A DNA stretch of 64,000 nucleotides from Larkinella sp. C7 (GCF_006149005.1 NZ_VBSL01000022.1:18690-82689); one strand, 5' to 3'. Shown: positions 26,833 through 36,761, counted from the first letter of the stretch. Program-made: numbers and translations. The notes: generated from the sequence alone by a model not told the origin.

Positions 26833-28320
26833 ATGAACGTAAAAGCCGGGCTGGTGTTTCTCCTGTCCTGCTGCTGCTTGTATCCGGTTTTGGGTCAGCG
26901 GGCTTATTTCCCAAAGACCACGCGGTATGATCTGCAGGCAGGCGCTTATCTCTCTTCGGGTGACCGCACACCGTTCTGGTTGCGGGCCAACCAATTCGGT
27001 ATCGTTCCCACGACCACGCCCGCGGCTACCTTCCGGCTCGGCATTTCGTCCGATTACGGAAAACCGGTTATCGACAGCGGCACTATTCGCCAGAAAAAAT
27101 TCGACTGGGGCTACGGCGTCGATCTGGTGGCGAATGTAGCCGGTAACACGAAGATTCTGCTCCCGGAAGCCTACGTTAAAGCGCGTTACGGGCGCATCGA
27201 GTTCTATGCCGGTCGCCGTCGGAACGTCGTTGGTCTGATGGATACGACGCTGACCTCCGGCTCGTTTGCCTGGTCGGGCAATGCGCTGCCCATTCCGGTG
27301 ATTCAGATCGGAACCCAGGGGTTCGTCCCCGTTCCGCTGACCAGAAATTTTCTCGCCATTTATGCCTTCTACAACCACGGCTGGTTCGACAACAACCGGA
27401 TTGTCCGCAACACGTATCTGCATCAGAAGGTGCTATACGGACGCATGGGAAAACCGGGTTCCAAACTGAAACTATACGCCGGGATCAACCACCAGGTGCA
27501 GTGGGCGGGCTATTCGGATCAGATCTCACCGGATTTTACGAACAACGGGTATCTGCCCCGCAGTTTGAAAAACTACTGGTTCGTGGTTACCTCCCACCGC
27601 AATCCGAACAAAATCGATACGACCCTGCCCAGTTTCGAAGAAAACCGGGTCGGCAATCACCTGGGCACGGTTGATCTGGCGCTGGAAGCAGATCTAGGCT
27701 CGTTGAATCTTTTCATGTACCGCCAGAGCATCTACGATGACGGCTCTTTGTTTTATCTGACCAACATCCGCGACGGTTTGAACGGAATCCGGCTGAGGAA
27801 TACCCGACCCGAAAAAGCGTTTGTTTCGATCCACGAAGCCTTGTTCGAGTTTTTGTATACCAAGCATCAGGGGGGGGCCACGTTTCTGATCAACAACCCC
27901 GCCAAACGGGGACGCGACAATTACTTCAATCACTCGCAGTATGTCGATGGCTGGCTTTATGGAAACCGCACCATTGGCAGCCCGTTTATGACACCAGGAC
28001 GCGATGTTCAGGCGGGTCTGCCGAACGGAGCCATTGGCAATAACCGGGTGAGCTTGCTGCACTTTGGCCTCTCCGGCACCATCGGCCGGGTCGAATGGCT
28101 GGGCAAATTGTCGTACAGCAGCAACATCGGGACTTACAACGAACCCTATTACAACAATCCCCGGCAGTGGTCAACGCTGTTCAGCCTGATGGCTCCGGTT
28201 AGTCTGGGCGGTTTGGGCGACTTCCAGATTAACGCGTCTTTTGCGAACGATTACGGCGGACTGCTCTACGACTCGGCGGGCGGTTATCTCGGGATTCGGA
28301 AAATCATCTCATCGCGGTAA
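26833..28320 (+). CDS. wzi: Capsule assembly Wzi-family outer-membrane protein
   Basis: 495 residues with a signal peptide ending at PVLGQ, then an amphipathic beta-strand pattern typical of an outer-membrane barrel: LQAGAYLSSGDRTPFWLRAN, EAYVKARYGRIEFYAGRRR, EALFEFLYTKHQGGATFL, with aromatic residues at strand ends. Wzi proteins hold capsule at the cell surface in enterobacteria; the Bacteroidota relatives sit at capsule loci. Last gene of the locus, followed by a terminator. Confidence 0.85.
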   Translation: MNVKAGLVFLLSCCCLYPVLGQRAYFPKTTRYDLQAGAYLSSGDRTPFWLRANQFGIVPTTTPAATFRLGISSDYGKPVIDSGTIRQKKFDWGYGVDLVANVAGNTKILLPEAYVKARYGRIEFYAGRRRNVVGLMDTTLTSGSFAWSGNALPIPVIQIGTQGFVPVPLTRNFLAIYAFYNHGWFDNNRIVRNTYLHQKVLYGRMGKPGSKLKLYAGINHQVQWAGYSDQISPDFTNNGYLPRSLKNYWFVVTSHRNPNKIDTTLPSFEENRVGNHLGTVDLALEADLGSLNLFMYRQSIYDDGSLFYLTNIRDGLNGIRLRNTRPEKAFVSIHEALFEFLYTKHQGGATFLINNPAKRGRDNYFNHSQYVDGWLYGNRTIGSPFMTPGRDVQAGLPNGAIGNNRVSLLHFGLSGTIGRVEWLGKLSYSSNIGTYNEPYYNNPRQWSTLFSLMAPVSLGGLGDFQINASFANDYGGLLYDSAGGYLGIRKIISSR

Positions 28321-28343
28321 TTCCGGAATACATCCAAATAAAA

Positions 28344-28373
28344 ACAGGTTGCACTGCTTCCAGTACAACCTGT
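28344..28373. terminator. Bidirectional terminator between wzi and nuoJ
   Basis: Arms 28344-28356 and 28361-28373 (ACAGGTTGCACTG/CAGTACAACCTGT, one mismatch) with a CTTC tetraloop, T-rich on the right and A-rich on the left. It separates convergent capsule and nuo operons. Confidence 0.75.
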
Positions 28374-28397
28374 TCAACCTTTTTAGCGAATCCCGGT

Positions 28398-28916
28398 CTA
28401 AAAGTGCCGGTCGCCCGGTTCGCGTTTTCCCAGCATTACGGCCCCCACCATGGCAACCAGCAGCAGCACCGACGCCAGTTCGAACGGCAGCAGATAGTCG
28501 CGGTATAACACAAGGCCGAGGTTTTCCACCAGCCCCACTTTTGCACTGTAGGTCGATGGGTTGTAAGTAGCCATCGAAGCGGCCCGAAATACCGCCACCA
28601 TCACGACGAGTAACACGCCACCGACGACCACGGCCGCCAGTTTGGTGATGGTGGTTTTGGCTTCTTCGTCCTCTGTTTTCATGTTCAGGAACATGATCAC
28701 GAACAGAAACAAAACCATGATGGCACCGGCATAGACGATGATGTTGACGGCCGCCAGAAACTGGGCGTTCAGCAGGATGTAATGCCCTGACAGACAGAAG
28801 AACGTCAGAATCAGCGCCAGAACGCTGTGAATAGGGTTTCGGGCCGTCACCACGAACGATGCGCTCAGGAGGGTGATGGCAGTTAAGGCGTAAAATAAAA
28901 TTTCAGTAGGTTTCAT
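28398..28916 (-). CDS. nuoJ: NADH-quinone oxidoreductase subunit J
   Basis: 172 residues with five hydrophobic helices. It starts MKPTEILFYALTAITLLSAS and contains NPIHSVLALILTFFCLSGHY, VVNIIVYAGAIMVLFLFVIM-like TM3 with its conserved pi-bulge region, and a C-terminal ELASVLLLVAMVGAVMLGKR. Membrane-arm subunit of complex I. ATG at 28916 is chosen over an upstream non-ATG start. It is the last nuo gene here; the membrane subunits K, L, M and N do not follow. Confidence 0.93.
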   Translation of the reverse strand: MKPTEILFYALTAITLLSASFVVTARNPIHSVLALILTFFCLSGHYILLNAQFLAAVNIIVYAGAIMVLFLFVIMFLNMKTEDEEAKTTITKLAAVVVGGVLLVVMVAVFRAASMATYNPSTYSAKVGLVENLGLVLYRDYLLPFELASVLLLVAMVGAVMLGKREPGDRHF

Positions 28917-28926
28917 TTTTTCAATT

Positions 28927-29490
28927 TTACGAGACAGATCGCGAGAACGACGGTTCGGTGGGAGTTGCCTGCGCATCCGGGTTGGTGCGAATATACCGGT
29001 CGCTCATCTTCTCGACCAGTTCCTCCTTGCCATAAACGACCTGGTCGCGTTCGGTGAAAATCGGCACCAGTTTGTCGTGGCGCAGATAAACCGCCTGTTT
29101 CGGGCAGGCTTCTTCACACAACCCGCAGAAGATGCAGCGCAGCATGTTGATTTCGTAAACCGCTGCGTACTTTTCTTCCCGGTACAGGTTTTCTTCGCCT
29201 TTTTTACGCTCGGCAGCCACCATCGAGATGGCTTCGGCCGGACAGGCCACGGCGCACAACCCACAGGCCGTACAACGCTCCCGCCCCTCTTCGTCGCGCT
29301 TCAGAATGTGGTGTCCGCGAAAAACCGGCCCTAAGTACCGTTTCACTTCCGGATACGGAATGGTCACTTTCTTGGCAAAGAAGTGTTTTATCGTAATGGC
29401 CAGTCCCTGAACGATTGCCGGAAGATACATCTTCTCCGCCATCGTCATTTCCTTGTTGCTGACCTCTTTAGATCGATTGGTTAGTTGCAT
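28927..29490 (-). CDS. nuoI: NADH-quinone oxidoreductase subunit I (two 4Fe-4S ferredoxin)
   Basis: 187 residues. Two 8-iron ferredoxin motifs, CTACGLCAVACP and CIFCGLCEEACP, carry clusters N6a and N6b that pass electrons toward NuoB. An N-terminal amphipathic helix anchors it to NuoH. ATG 29490 is 16 nt after the nuoH stop; an internal ATG (MTMAEK) 14 codons later is also possible. The gap to nuoJ is 10 nt. Confidence 0.95.
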   Translation of the reverse strand: MQLTNRSKEVSNKEMTMAEKMYLPAIVQGLAITIKHFFAKKVTIPYPEVKRYLGPVFRGHHILKRDEEGRERCTACGLCAVACPAEAISMVAAERKKGEENLYREEKYAAVYEINMLRCIFCGLCEEACPKQAVYLRHDKLVPIFTERDQVVYGKEELVEKMSDRYIRTNPDAQATPTEPSFSRSVS

Positions 29491-29506
29491 AACTATCAGT
29501 GCGTTA

Positions 29507-30658
29507 TCAGGTTCGCTGCGGTTGAACGGCGGGTTTCGGGGCGCGGGCCGACGATACCATCGCCATGATCACCATCACGATGACAATGGCCCAACTGGCA
29601 TATTTAACATCATATAACAAGCCGAAACCGGTTACGACGACATTCAGAATGGAAAGCGGGATGAAGGTTTTCCAGCCCAGGTTCATCAACTGATCGTAGC
29701 GGAAACGCGGCAACGTCCAGCGCACCCACATGAAGAAGAAAATGAAGAAGAAAATCTTGCCGAACAGCACGATGGTTCCGACGAGCGTTGCCAGGTTGTG
29801 GCCGGTTGCGGCACCCAGCGAACCGGTCAGGGTTTCGCGGACCCAGTCCATACCGGGATAGTTGTAACCGCCAAAATAGAGCGATGCAATGATGGCCGAC
29901 GACACGAACATGTTGATGTATTCGGCAAACAGGTAGAAACCCAGTTTCATGGAACTGTACTCGGTGTGATAACCGCCCACCAGTTCCGTTTCGCATTCCG
30001 GCAAATCGAAGGGCGTCCGGTTACACTCGGCAAACGCACAGGTCAGGAAAATAATAAATCCCAGTGGCTGGTTGAAGAGGTTCCAGGCAAAACCGTGCTG
30101 TTGTTCCACAATGGCCCGAATCGACAGCGATCCCGTCATCATCAGAATGGCAATGATGGACAGGCCAAAACCGATTTCGTAGCTGATGTTCTGCGAAGCC
30201 GCCCGAATGGCACCCAATAACGAAAACTTGTTGTTAGAGGCCCAGCCGCCCACCATCAACCCATAGACGCCCAGCGATACGACGCCGAACACATACAGGA
30301 TTCCGATGTTGATTTCGACGCCCTGAACCGGAATCAGCAAGTCTTCATAGCGGATGCTTTCGCCAAATGGAATAACCGCGCTCGACATCAAAGCCGTCAG
30401 AATAGCCAGACAGGGACCCAGAATGAAAAGCCATTTGTTAGCCTGTGACGGAATAAAATCTTCCTTAAAAAACATCTTGCCGGCATCGGCCAGCGGTTGA
30501 AAAATACCGCCCGGTCCCGCCCGGTTGGGTCCAAAACGATCCTGAATAAAACCGGCTACTTTGCGCTCCGCCCAGGTCGAATACATGGCAATCAGCAAGG
30601 TCACTCCGAAGAGAACCACGATGAGAATGCCTTTGATAATGAGTTCAGTCAGTTCCAT
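29507..30658 (-). CDS. nuoH: NADH-quinone oxidoreductase subunit H
   Basis: 383 residues, eight or more TM helices. Typical motifs are WAERKVAGFIQDRFGPNRAGP, QPLADAGKMFFKEDF, FAECNRTPFDLPECETELVGGYHTEY (read across the E-channel acidic cluster) and MWVRWTLPRFRYDQLM. It contacts quinone at the base of the peripheral arm. The gene is preceded by a 75-nt gap containing inverted repeat IR-5. Confidence 0.95.
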   Translation of the reverse strand: MELTELIIKGILIVVLFGVTLLIAMYSTWAERKVAGFIQDRFGPNRAGPGGIFQPLADAGKMFFKEDFIPSQANKWLFILGPCLAILTALMSSAVIPFGESIRYEDLLIPVQGVEINIGILYVFGVVSLGVYGLMVGGWASNNKFSLLGAIRAASQNISYEIGFGLSIIAILMMTGSLSIRAIVEQQHGFAWNLFNQPLGFIIFLTCAFAECNRTPFDLPECETELVGGYHTEYSSMKLGFYLFAEYINMFVSSAIIASLYFGGYNYPGMDWVRETLTGSLGAATGHNLATLVGTIVLFGKIFFFIFFFMWVRWTLPRFRYDQLMNLGWKTFIPLSILNVVVTGFGLLYDVKYASWAIVIVMVIMAMVSSARAPKPAVQPQRT

Positions 30659-30685
30659 ATGTTTAAGACATGAGAAGTGAGACGT

Positions 30686-30729
30686 GAGACAAGAGACCTA
30701 AAAGTCTATCCTCTCTGGTGTCTTTTCTC
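30686..30729. repeat. Intergenic inverted repeat IR-5 inside the nuo operon (word family B)
   Basis: Arms 30686-30698 and 30717-30729 pair at 11 of 13 positions. On the nuo strand it begins 4 nt after the nuoG stop and ends 27 nt before the nuoH ATG. It shares GACAAGAGAC and, on the other strand, TAGAGAAAAGACA with IR-4 of the capsule locus. Confidence 0.65.
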
Positions 30730-30733
30730 TATT

Positions 30734-31819
30734 TCAAGGTTCAGGGTCGTTGGCGTGGGGCAAAACCGGGGCAAACCGCTCCGGCGTCAATTGCTGAATG
30801 CCCAACTGCGAGGTATCCCGTTCGTCGTCGACGTGGGTGTATGTCGCTGCGGCCAGTTTCCGCTGGAAATCCGGTTTGATCAGGTCGCCCCGGTATTTGT
30901 TGGCCGAGATCACCGAACTGCGCGATATTTTCGTCGGCCCTTCAATGACCCAGTCGCTGGTTTTCTTTTTTTCGAAACGGCAGGTGTTGCAAATGAACTC
31001 GGTGACCTCGTTCCACTCATTTTTGCGGGCCGTTACCCGGATCACTTCGTCGCCCCGGTACCAAACCGTGGTTTTGCCGGAACAGGTCGGACAATCGCGG
31101 TGGGCATCGACCGGTTTGGTAAACCAGACCCGGTTTTTGAAGCGGTAGGTTTTATCCGTCAGCGCGCCCACCGGGCAAACGTCGATGACATTCCCGGAGA
31201 AATCATTATCAATGGCTTTCTCGATGTACGTACTGATTTCGGACGCATCGCCCCGGCCCAACACGCCGTGAACGCGTTTCTGCGTGATCTGATCGGCGGT
31301 ATATACACAGCGGTAGCACAAAATGCAGCGCGTCATGTGCAACTGGATGTAAGGACCAATGTCCTGCTTTTCAAACGTCCGGCGTTCTTCCTCGTAGCGG
31401 GTGGTTGCCATGCCGTGGTTGAAAGCGAAGTTCTGCAAATCACACTCGCCGGCCTGGTCACAAACCGGGCAATCGAGCGGGTGGTTAATGAGCAGAAACT
31501 CAACGATGGCTTTCCGGGTGGTCAGCACCTGCTCGTTGGTCGAGTTTTCAACGATCATGCCGTCCTGCACGGGTGTGATGCACGACGCGACGAGTTTGGG
31601 CATCGGGCGCGGATCTTTCGCCGAACCAGCCGCTACCCGCACCAGACACGCCCGGCACTTGCCGCCACTGCCTTTCAGGGGCTGGTAGTAACACATGGCC
31701 GGTGGAGCCACATTGCCCCCGATTTTCCGGGCCGCCTGCAAAATCGTCGTTCCCGGTTCTACCTCGACTTCGATTCCGTCGATGGTAACTTTGACTAACT
31801 GCGGTTTTATATCTTCCAT
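30734..31819 (-). CDS. nuoG: NADH-quinone oxidoreductase subunit G, short form (2Fe-2S/4Fe-4S part only)
   Basis: 361 residues. N-terminal 2Fe-2S ferredoxin (AMCYYQ, GGKCRACLVRV, ASCITPV), then 4Fe-4S ligands HPLDCPVCDQAGEC, TRCILCYRC and VIDVCPVG, and two further CxxC pairs (DCPTCSG, ICNTC). The large molybdopterin-oxidoreductase-like C-terminal domain of E. coli NuoG (~900 residues) is absent. The short form appears to be usual in this group (my recollection), so it is probably functional. 69 nt separate it from nuoF. Confidence 0.92.
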   Translation of the reverse strand: MEDIKPQLVKVTIDGIEVEVEPGTTILQAARKIGGNVAPPAMCYYQPLKGSGGKCRACLVRVAAGSAKDPRPMPKLVASCITPVQDGMIVENSTNEQVLTTRKAIVEFLLINHPLDCPVCDQAGECDLQNFAFNHGMATTRYEEERRTFEKQDIGPYIQLHMTRCILCYRCVYTADQITQKRVHGVLGRGDASEISTYIEKAIDNDFSGNVIDVCPVGALTDKTYRFKNRVWFTKPVDAHRDCPTCSGKTTVWYRGDEVIRVTARKNEWNEVTEFICNTCRFEKKKTSDWVIEGPTKISRSSVISANKYRGDLIKPDFQRKLAAATYTHVDDERDTSQLGIQQLTPERFAPVLPHANDPEP

Positions 31820-31888
31820 TTAGCTATAGCTCGTAAGTTACGATCAGCTCTAAAGCCTTAAAGCCTTATCATTAAACCTGTTTATTCA

Positions 31889-33229
31889 CTATACCAGCGC
31901 CATTTCGCCCTTGAACACTGCGCCCGGTTGCGTGGCTTCGGCAGGATGCGTGATGTGCCACTCGAACTCGTCGCGGAAATGGCGGATGGCACTCGCTACC
32001 GGCCAGGCGGCTGCATCGCCCAGGGGACAAATGGTATTTCCTTCAATTTTTTTGGCTACATCAACCAGCAGATCGATGTCGTGCATGCTGCCGTGGCCGT
32101 GTTCGATCCGGTGCAATACTTTTTCCATCCAGCCGGTTCCTTCGCGGCACGGGCTACACTGCCCACAGGACTCGTGGTGGTAGAACCGGGAGAAATTCCA
32201 CGTATTGCGAACGATACAGGCCGTTTCGTCAAACACGATAAAACCGCCCGAGCCCAACATCGTACCCGTCTGAAAACCGCCGTCCGACAGCGATTCGTAG
32301 GTCATCAGACGCGGTTCGCCATTGGCCAGTTTGGTAATCAGGTTGGCGGGCAGAATCGGTACCGACGAACCACCGGCCACGAGTGCTTTCAAATGATGGC
32401 CGTCGCGAATGCCGCCACACCATTCGTCGGAATAGAGAAACTCTTCGACCGGAACGCCCAGTTCGATTTCGTAAACCCCCGGTTTTTTGATGTGGCCGGA
32501 AGCCGAGATCAGTTTGGTTCCGGAGCTGCGGCCAATGCCGATGGCAGCGTAAGCATCCCCGCCATTGTTGATAATCCAGGATGCCGTCGCAATGGATTCG
32601 ACGTTGTTGACCACCGTCGGACACTGATACAGTCCTTTGACGGCCGGAAAGGGCGGTTTGTTGCGCGGGTTACCCCGTTTGCCTTCCAGCGACTCCAGCA
32701 GGGCGGTTTCTTCCCCACAAATATAGGCTCCTCCGCCCGGATGAACGACCAGTTCCAGATCATAACCCGAACCCAGAATATTTTTGCCCAGAAAACCGGC
32801 CGCTTTTGCTTCGGCGATGGCTTTTTCGAGAATGCGAATCACGTACATCAACTCACCCCGCACATAAATGAACGACTTGTTCGCGCCCAGAGCATAGCTG
32901 GAAACGATCATGCCCTCGATGAGCAGGTGAGGAATATTCTTCATCAGGTAATGGTCCTTGAACGTACCCGGCTCCGATTCATCGGCGTTGCACACCAGGT
33001 AGCGGGGTACGCCTTCCGGCTTGGCCAGAAAGCTCCACTTCATTCCCATCGGGAAACCCGCACCACCCCGACCGCGAACGCCGGCTTTCTTCACTTCTTC
33101 CACAACACCCTCCGGGCTCATGGTTTTGATGGCTTTCTCAACCGCCGTGTAGCCGCCCTGTTTCCGGTATACATCGTAGGTTTCGATGCCGGGAACGTTA
33201 ATATGTTCGAGCAGAATCTTTTTGCCCAT
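31889..33229 (-). CDS. nuoF: NADH-quinone oxidoreductase subunit F (NADH/FMN site)
   Basis: 446 residues. GVRGRGGAGFPMGMKW forms the FMN/NADH pocket, VHPGGGAYICGEETALLESL is the conserved NADH-binding segment, and SCGQCSPCREGTGWM plus a later NTICPLG Cys bind cluster N3. It accepts hydride from NADH. ATG at 33229, 49 nt after the dioxygenase-like gene. Confidence 0.96.
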   Translation of the reverse strand: MGKKILLEHINVPGIETYDVYRKQGGYTAVEKAIKTMSPEGVVEEVKKAGVRGRGGAGFPMGMKWSFLAKPEGVPRYLVCNADESEPGTFKDHYLMKNIPHLLIEGMIVSSYALGANKSFIYVRGELMYVIRILEKAIAEAKAAGFLGKNILGSGYDLELVVHPGGGAYICGEETALLESLEGKRGNPRNKPPFPAVKGLYQCPTVVNNVESIATASWIINNGGDAYAAIGIGRSSGTKLISASGHIKKPGVYEIELGVPVEEFLYSDEWCGGIRDGHHLKALVAGGSSVPILPANLITKLANGEPRLMTYESLSDGGFQTGTMLGSGGFIVFDETACIVRNTWNFSRFYHHESCGQCSPCREGTGWMEKVLHRIEHGHGSMHDIDLLVDVAKKIEGNTICPLGDAAAWPVASAIRHFRDEFEWHITHPAEATQPGAVFKGEMALV

Positions 33230-33278
33230 AGCTTTATCTCAAAAACAGATTAAAATCGAACCGTGACTCTCCAGATAT

Positions 33279-34310
<1,032 letters not shown>

Positions 34311-34358
34311 GCGTAATCGTTCTTCGTTGAATTTGAGGTTGATGTGTGTACTGGTATT

Positions 34359-34856
34359 TTACCGGCTCAATTCGGCAATGATTTCATCGACTTTATCCCG
34401 CGTCAGGTTCATGTAGTATTGCTCCCGGATCTGAAAAACCGGTCCCATCCCACAGGCTGCCAGACATTCGACTTCTTTCAGGGTAAATTTCTGATCGGCG
34501 GTGGTCTCGCCCGCCTGAATACCGAGCTTCTGTTTCAGATAATCGTAGATTTCTTCCCCGCCCATCAGGCAGCAAGGCCCCGTCCGGCAGTATTCGATGA
34601 CGTGTTTCCCCACCGGATCCAGGTGGAACATGGTGTAGAACGTAGCGACTTCATACACTTCGATCGCCTGAATGGACAACATCCGGCCGACGTAATCCAT
34701 CACTTCCGGACTCAGCCAGCCCCACTGTTCCTGCGCCAGGTGCAAGAGCGGTAGCAAGGCCGATTTCTGGCGTTCAGCCGGGTAACGGTCAATCATTTCC
34801 TGCGCTATTTTCAGCCGCTCAGGGGTAAATTCTACGGTGTTTTGCGTTTCCGTCAT
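34359..34856 (-). CDS. nuoE: NADH-quinone oxidoreductase subunit E (2Fe-2S)
   Basis: 165 residues of the thioredoxin-like 2Fe-2S family. The cluster N1a ligands are in YCRTGPCCLMGG and ECLAACGMGP. The N-terminal helical domain contains QEQWGWLSPEVMDYVG and VYEVATFYTMF. It pairs with NuoF. ATG 34856; the 67-nt gap to nuoD contains a short open frame. Confidence 0.95.
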   Translation of the reverse strand: MTETQNTVEFTPERLKIAQEMIDRYPAERQKSALLPLLHLAQEQWGWLSPEVMDYVGRMLSIQAIEVYEVATFYTMFHLDPVGKHVIEYCRTGPCCLMGGEEIYDYLKQKLGIQAGETTADQKFTLKEVECLAACGMGPVFQIREQYYMNLTRDKVDEIIAELSR

Positions 34857-34862
34857 ATCGGT

Positions 34863-34946
34863 TTACAGCAGGTATTCATCTTCAAAAACTTCCTGCCACG
34901 TTAATGGAGCAGGTTCAAATTTATCACGAATCCAATTCGCCCGCAA
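34863..34946 (-). other. Short open frame between nuoD and nuoE
   Basis: A 27-codon frame with TTG start at 34946 and TAA at 34863-34865, overlapping the nuoD 3' end in another frame. Its second part has protein-like composition (PAPLTWQEVFEDEYLL). It could be a small acidic peptide or a remnant of a longer nuoD tail. Chance is equally possible. Confidence 0.2.
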
Positions 34947-36171
34947 TCACGTTCAGGCTACTCATAATGACAATCGCATCCGACAGGGTCGTTCCCACAC
35001 ACATCTCCGGATAGGCCTGGTAATAAATGAACGACGGCCGGCGGAAATGCAAGCGATAGGGTGCCCGACCGCCGTCGCTGATCAGGTAAAAACCGAGTTC
35101 ACCGTTGCCGCCCTCAACCGAATGGTAGACTTCGCCCACCGGCGCATCGATTTCACCCATCACAATTTTAAAGTGATAGATGAGGGCTTCCATGTTCCGG
35201 TATACTTCCTTCTTCGGCGGCAGGTAATACTCCGGCGCATCGGCGAAATACGGCCCTTCGGGCAGGTTTTCAAGCGCCTGCTCCACAATCCGCAGACTCT
35301 GCCAGATTTCTTCGTTTCGCACCATAAACCGGTCGTAGGTGTCGCCACTCTTGCCAACCGGAATATCAAATTCAAAATCCTGGTATGACGAATACGGATT
35401 CATGACCCGAACGTCGTAGTCGACACCGGCAGCCCGCAGGTTGGGGCCGGTAAAACCGTAGTTCAGCGCACGTTCGGCCGTAATCCCACCCACGTCGATG
35501 ATGCGGTCCATGAAAATCCGGTTGCGGTTGAACAGCTTCTCGAACTCGCGCATGATCGGCGGAAACCGCTTGATAAACGCCCGGATTTTACGAATGGCTT
35601 CCGATGACAGATCGCGTTCCATCCCGCCAATCCGTCCCATATTGGTGGTCAGACGCGCTCCGCAGACTTCTTCGTAGATTTCGTAGATATTTTCGCGTTC
35701 CTCGAACAGGTACAGAAAACCGGTAAAGGCGCCCGTATCCACGCCCAGAATCCCGTTACAGATCAGGTGATCGGCAATCCGGGCCAGTTCCATCATAATC
35801 ACGCGAATGTATTCCGCCCGCTTCGGCACCGTGACGCCCAGCAACTTTTCGACCGTCATGTGCCAGCCAAAATTGTTGATCGGTGACGAACAGTAGTTCA
35901 TCCGGTCGGTCAGTGTGGTAATCTGGTAGAAAGGCCGCCGTTCGGCAATTTTTTCGAACGCCCGGTGAATGTAGCCAATGGTCTGCTCGCCCGACACGAT
36001 TTTTTCGCCATCCATTTGCAGGATGTTCTGGAAAATACCGTGTGTGGCCGGGTGCGTCGGACCGAGGTTCAGAGTCGTTAACTCGTTAACGTACTGAACC
36101 GATTCTTCGGGTTTAGCCGGCAAATTGTTGCCCGGTGCGTTTTTATTCGATATATCAAGTACAGTGCTCAT
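34924..36171 (-). CDS. nuoD: NADH-quinone oxidoreductase subunit D (49 kDa)
   Basis: 415 residues. Starts with a variable tail, then TLNLGPTHPATHGIFQNIL, GYIHRAFEKIAERRPF, and RMNYCSSPINNFGW. C-terminal PSFIYYQAYPEMCVGTTLSDAIVIMSSLNVI-type segment ends the quinone pocket. It is related to [NiFe]-hydrogenase large subunits without metal ligands. Separate from NuoC here, unlike the fused E. coli NuoCD. ATG 36171. Confidence 0.96.
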   Translation of the reverse strand: MSTVLDISNKNAPGNNLPAKPEESVQYVNELTTLNLGPTHPATHGIFQNILQMDGEKIVSGEQTIGYIHRAFEKIAERRPFYQITTLTDRMNYCSSPINNFGWHMTVEKLLGVTVPKRAEYIRVIMMELARIADHLICNGILGVDTGAFTGFLYLFEERENIYEIYEEVCGARLTTNMGRIGGMERDLSSEAIRKIRAFIKRFPPIMREFEKLFNRNRIFMDRIIDVGGITAERALNYGFTGPNLRAAGVDYDVRVMNPYSSYQDFEFDIPVGKSGDTYDRFMVRNEEIWQSLRIVEQALENLPEGPYFADAPEYYLPPKKEVYRNMEALIYHFKIVMGEIDAPVGEVYHSVEGGNGELGFYLISDGGRAPYRLHFRRPSFIYYQAYPEMCVGTTLSDAIVIMSSLNVIAGELDS

Positions 36172-36183
36172 GAAACTTTGAAT

Positions 36184-36256
36184 TAATTGAATGCTAGATG
36201 GTTAGATGGCTATTTGAATCATTTTTAACCATTCAACCTTATTGAGTCATTCAACC
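36184..36256. repeat. Degenerate word-repeat gap IR-6 between nuoC and nuoD (word family C)
   Basis: The 86-nt gap has GATGGTTAGATGG on one side and TAACCATTCAACC (36226-36238) then CATTCAACCC on the other. Pairing is imperfect, but the words match those of IR-7, the next gap upstream, where TAACCATTCAACC recurs exactly. Confidence 0.5.
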
Positions 36257-36257
36257 C

Positions 36258-36761
36258 TTATCTTCCAAAAAGTGCATCAATCTTGTCTTCCCGCGTCGGA
36301 TCTTCGAGCGGATACTGTTTCCGCATCGGAAAGTAATCCATATCTTCCATGTTCAGAATCCGGGTCAGTTTCGGATGACCATCGAAAATGACGCCGAAGA
36401 AATCGTAGGTTTCACGTTCCATCCAGTTGGCAGTCAGATAAACCGTCGTGGCCGTCGGAATGTGCAGATCGGCTTCGGCCAGAAAGACCTTGATGCGAAT
36501 CCGGAAGTTATTGACCAGGCTGTGAAGTTGATAGACGACACAAAACTCGCGCTCCGGGTTCGGATCGTCCGGGTAATGAATACCGCACAAAGTTGTCAGA
36601 AAACTGATCTGATAAATCGGATGGGTGTTCAGATACTGGAGCATGGGAATGATCTGTTCCCGCGTGGTCGACAACGTGAGCATGCCGTACGGATCATCAA
36701 AATCGTAAACGTCTTCTCCAAACTGGCGGATCAGGTCTTTAGCAACTTCTTCGTTAGTCAT
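36258..36761 (-). CDS. nuoC: NADH-quinone oxidoreductase subunit C (30 kDa)
   Basis: 167 residues. YQISFLTTLCGIHYPD, the variable middle, then the signature WMERETYDFFGVIFDGHP followed by RILNMEDMDYFPMRKQYPLED. It lines the peripheral arm next to NuoD and NuoI. ATG 36761. Confidence 0.95.
   Translation of the reverse strand: MTNEEVAKDLIRQFGEDVYDFDDPYGMLTLSTTREQIIPMLQYLNTHPIYQISFLTTLCGIHYPDDPNPEREFCVVYQLHSLVNNFRIRIKVFLAEADLHIPTATTVYLTANWMERETYDFFGVIFDGHPKLTRILNMEDMDYFPMRKQYPLEDPTREDKIDALFGR

Noticed and set aside
30677..31798. 373-codon plus-strand frame across nuoG
   Set aside because: Antisense shadow; the minus strand has the Cys motifs of NuoG in the right order.
31928..33253. 441-codon plus-strand frame across nuoF
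   Set aside because: Antisense shadow of nuoF; the minus-strand protein has complete NADH, FMN and Fe-S motifs.
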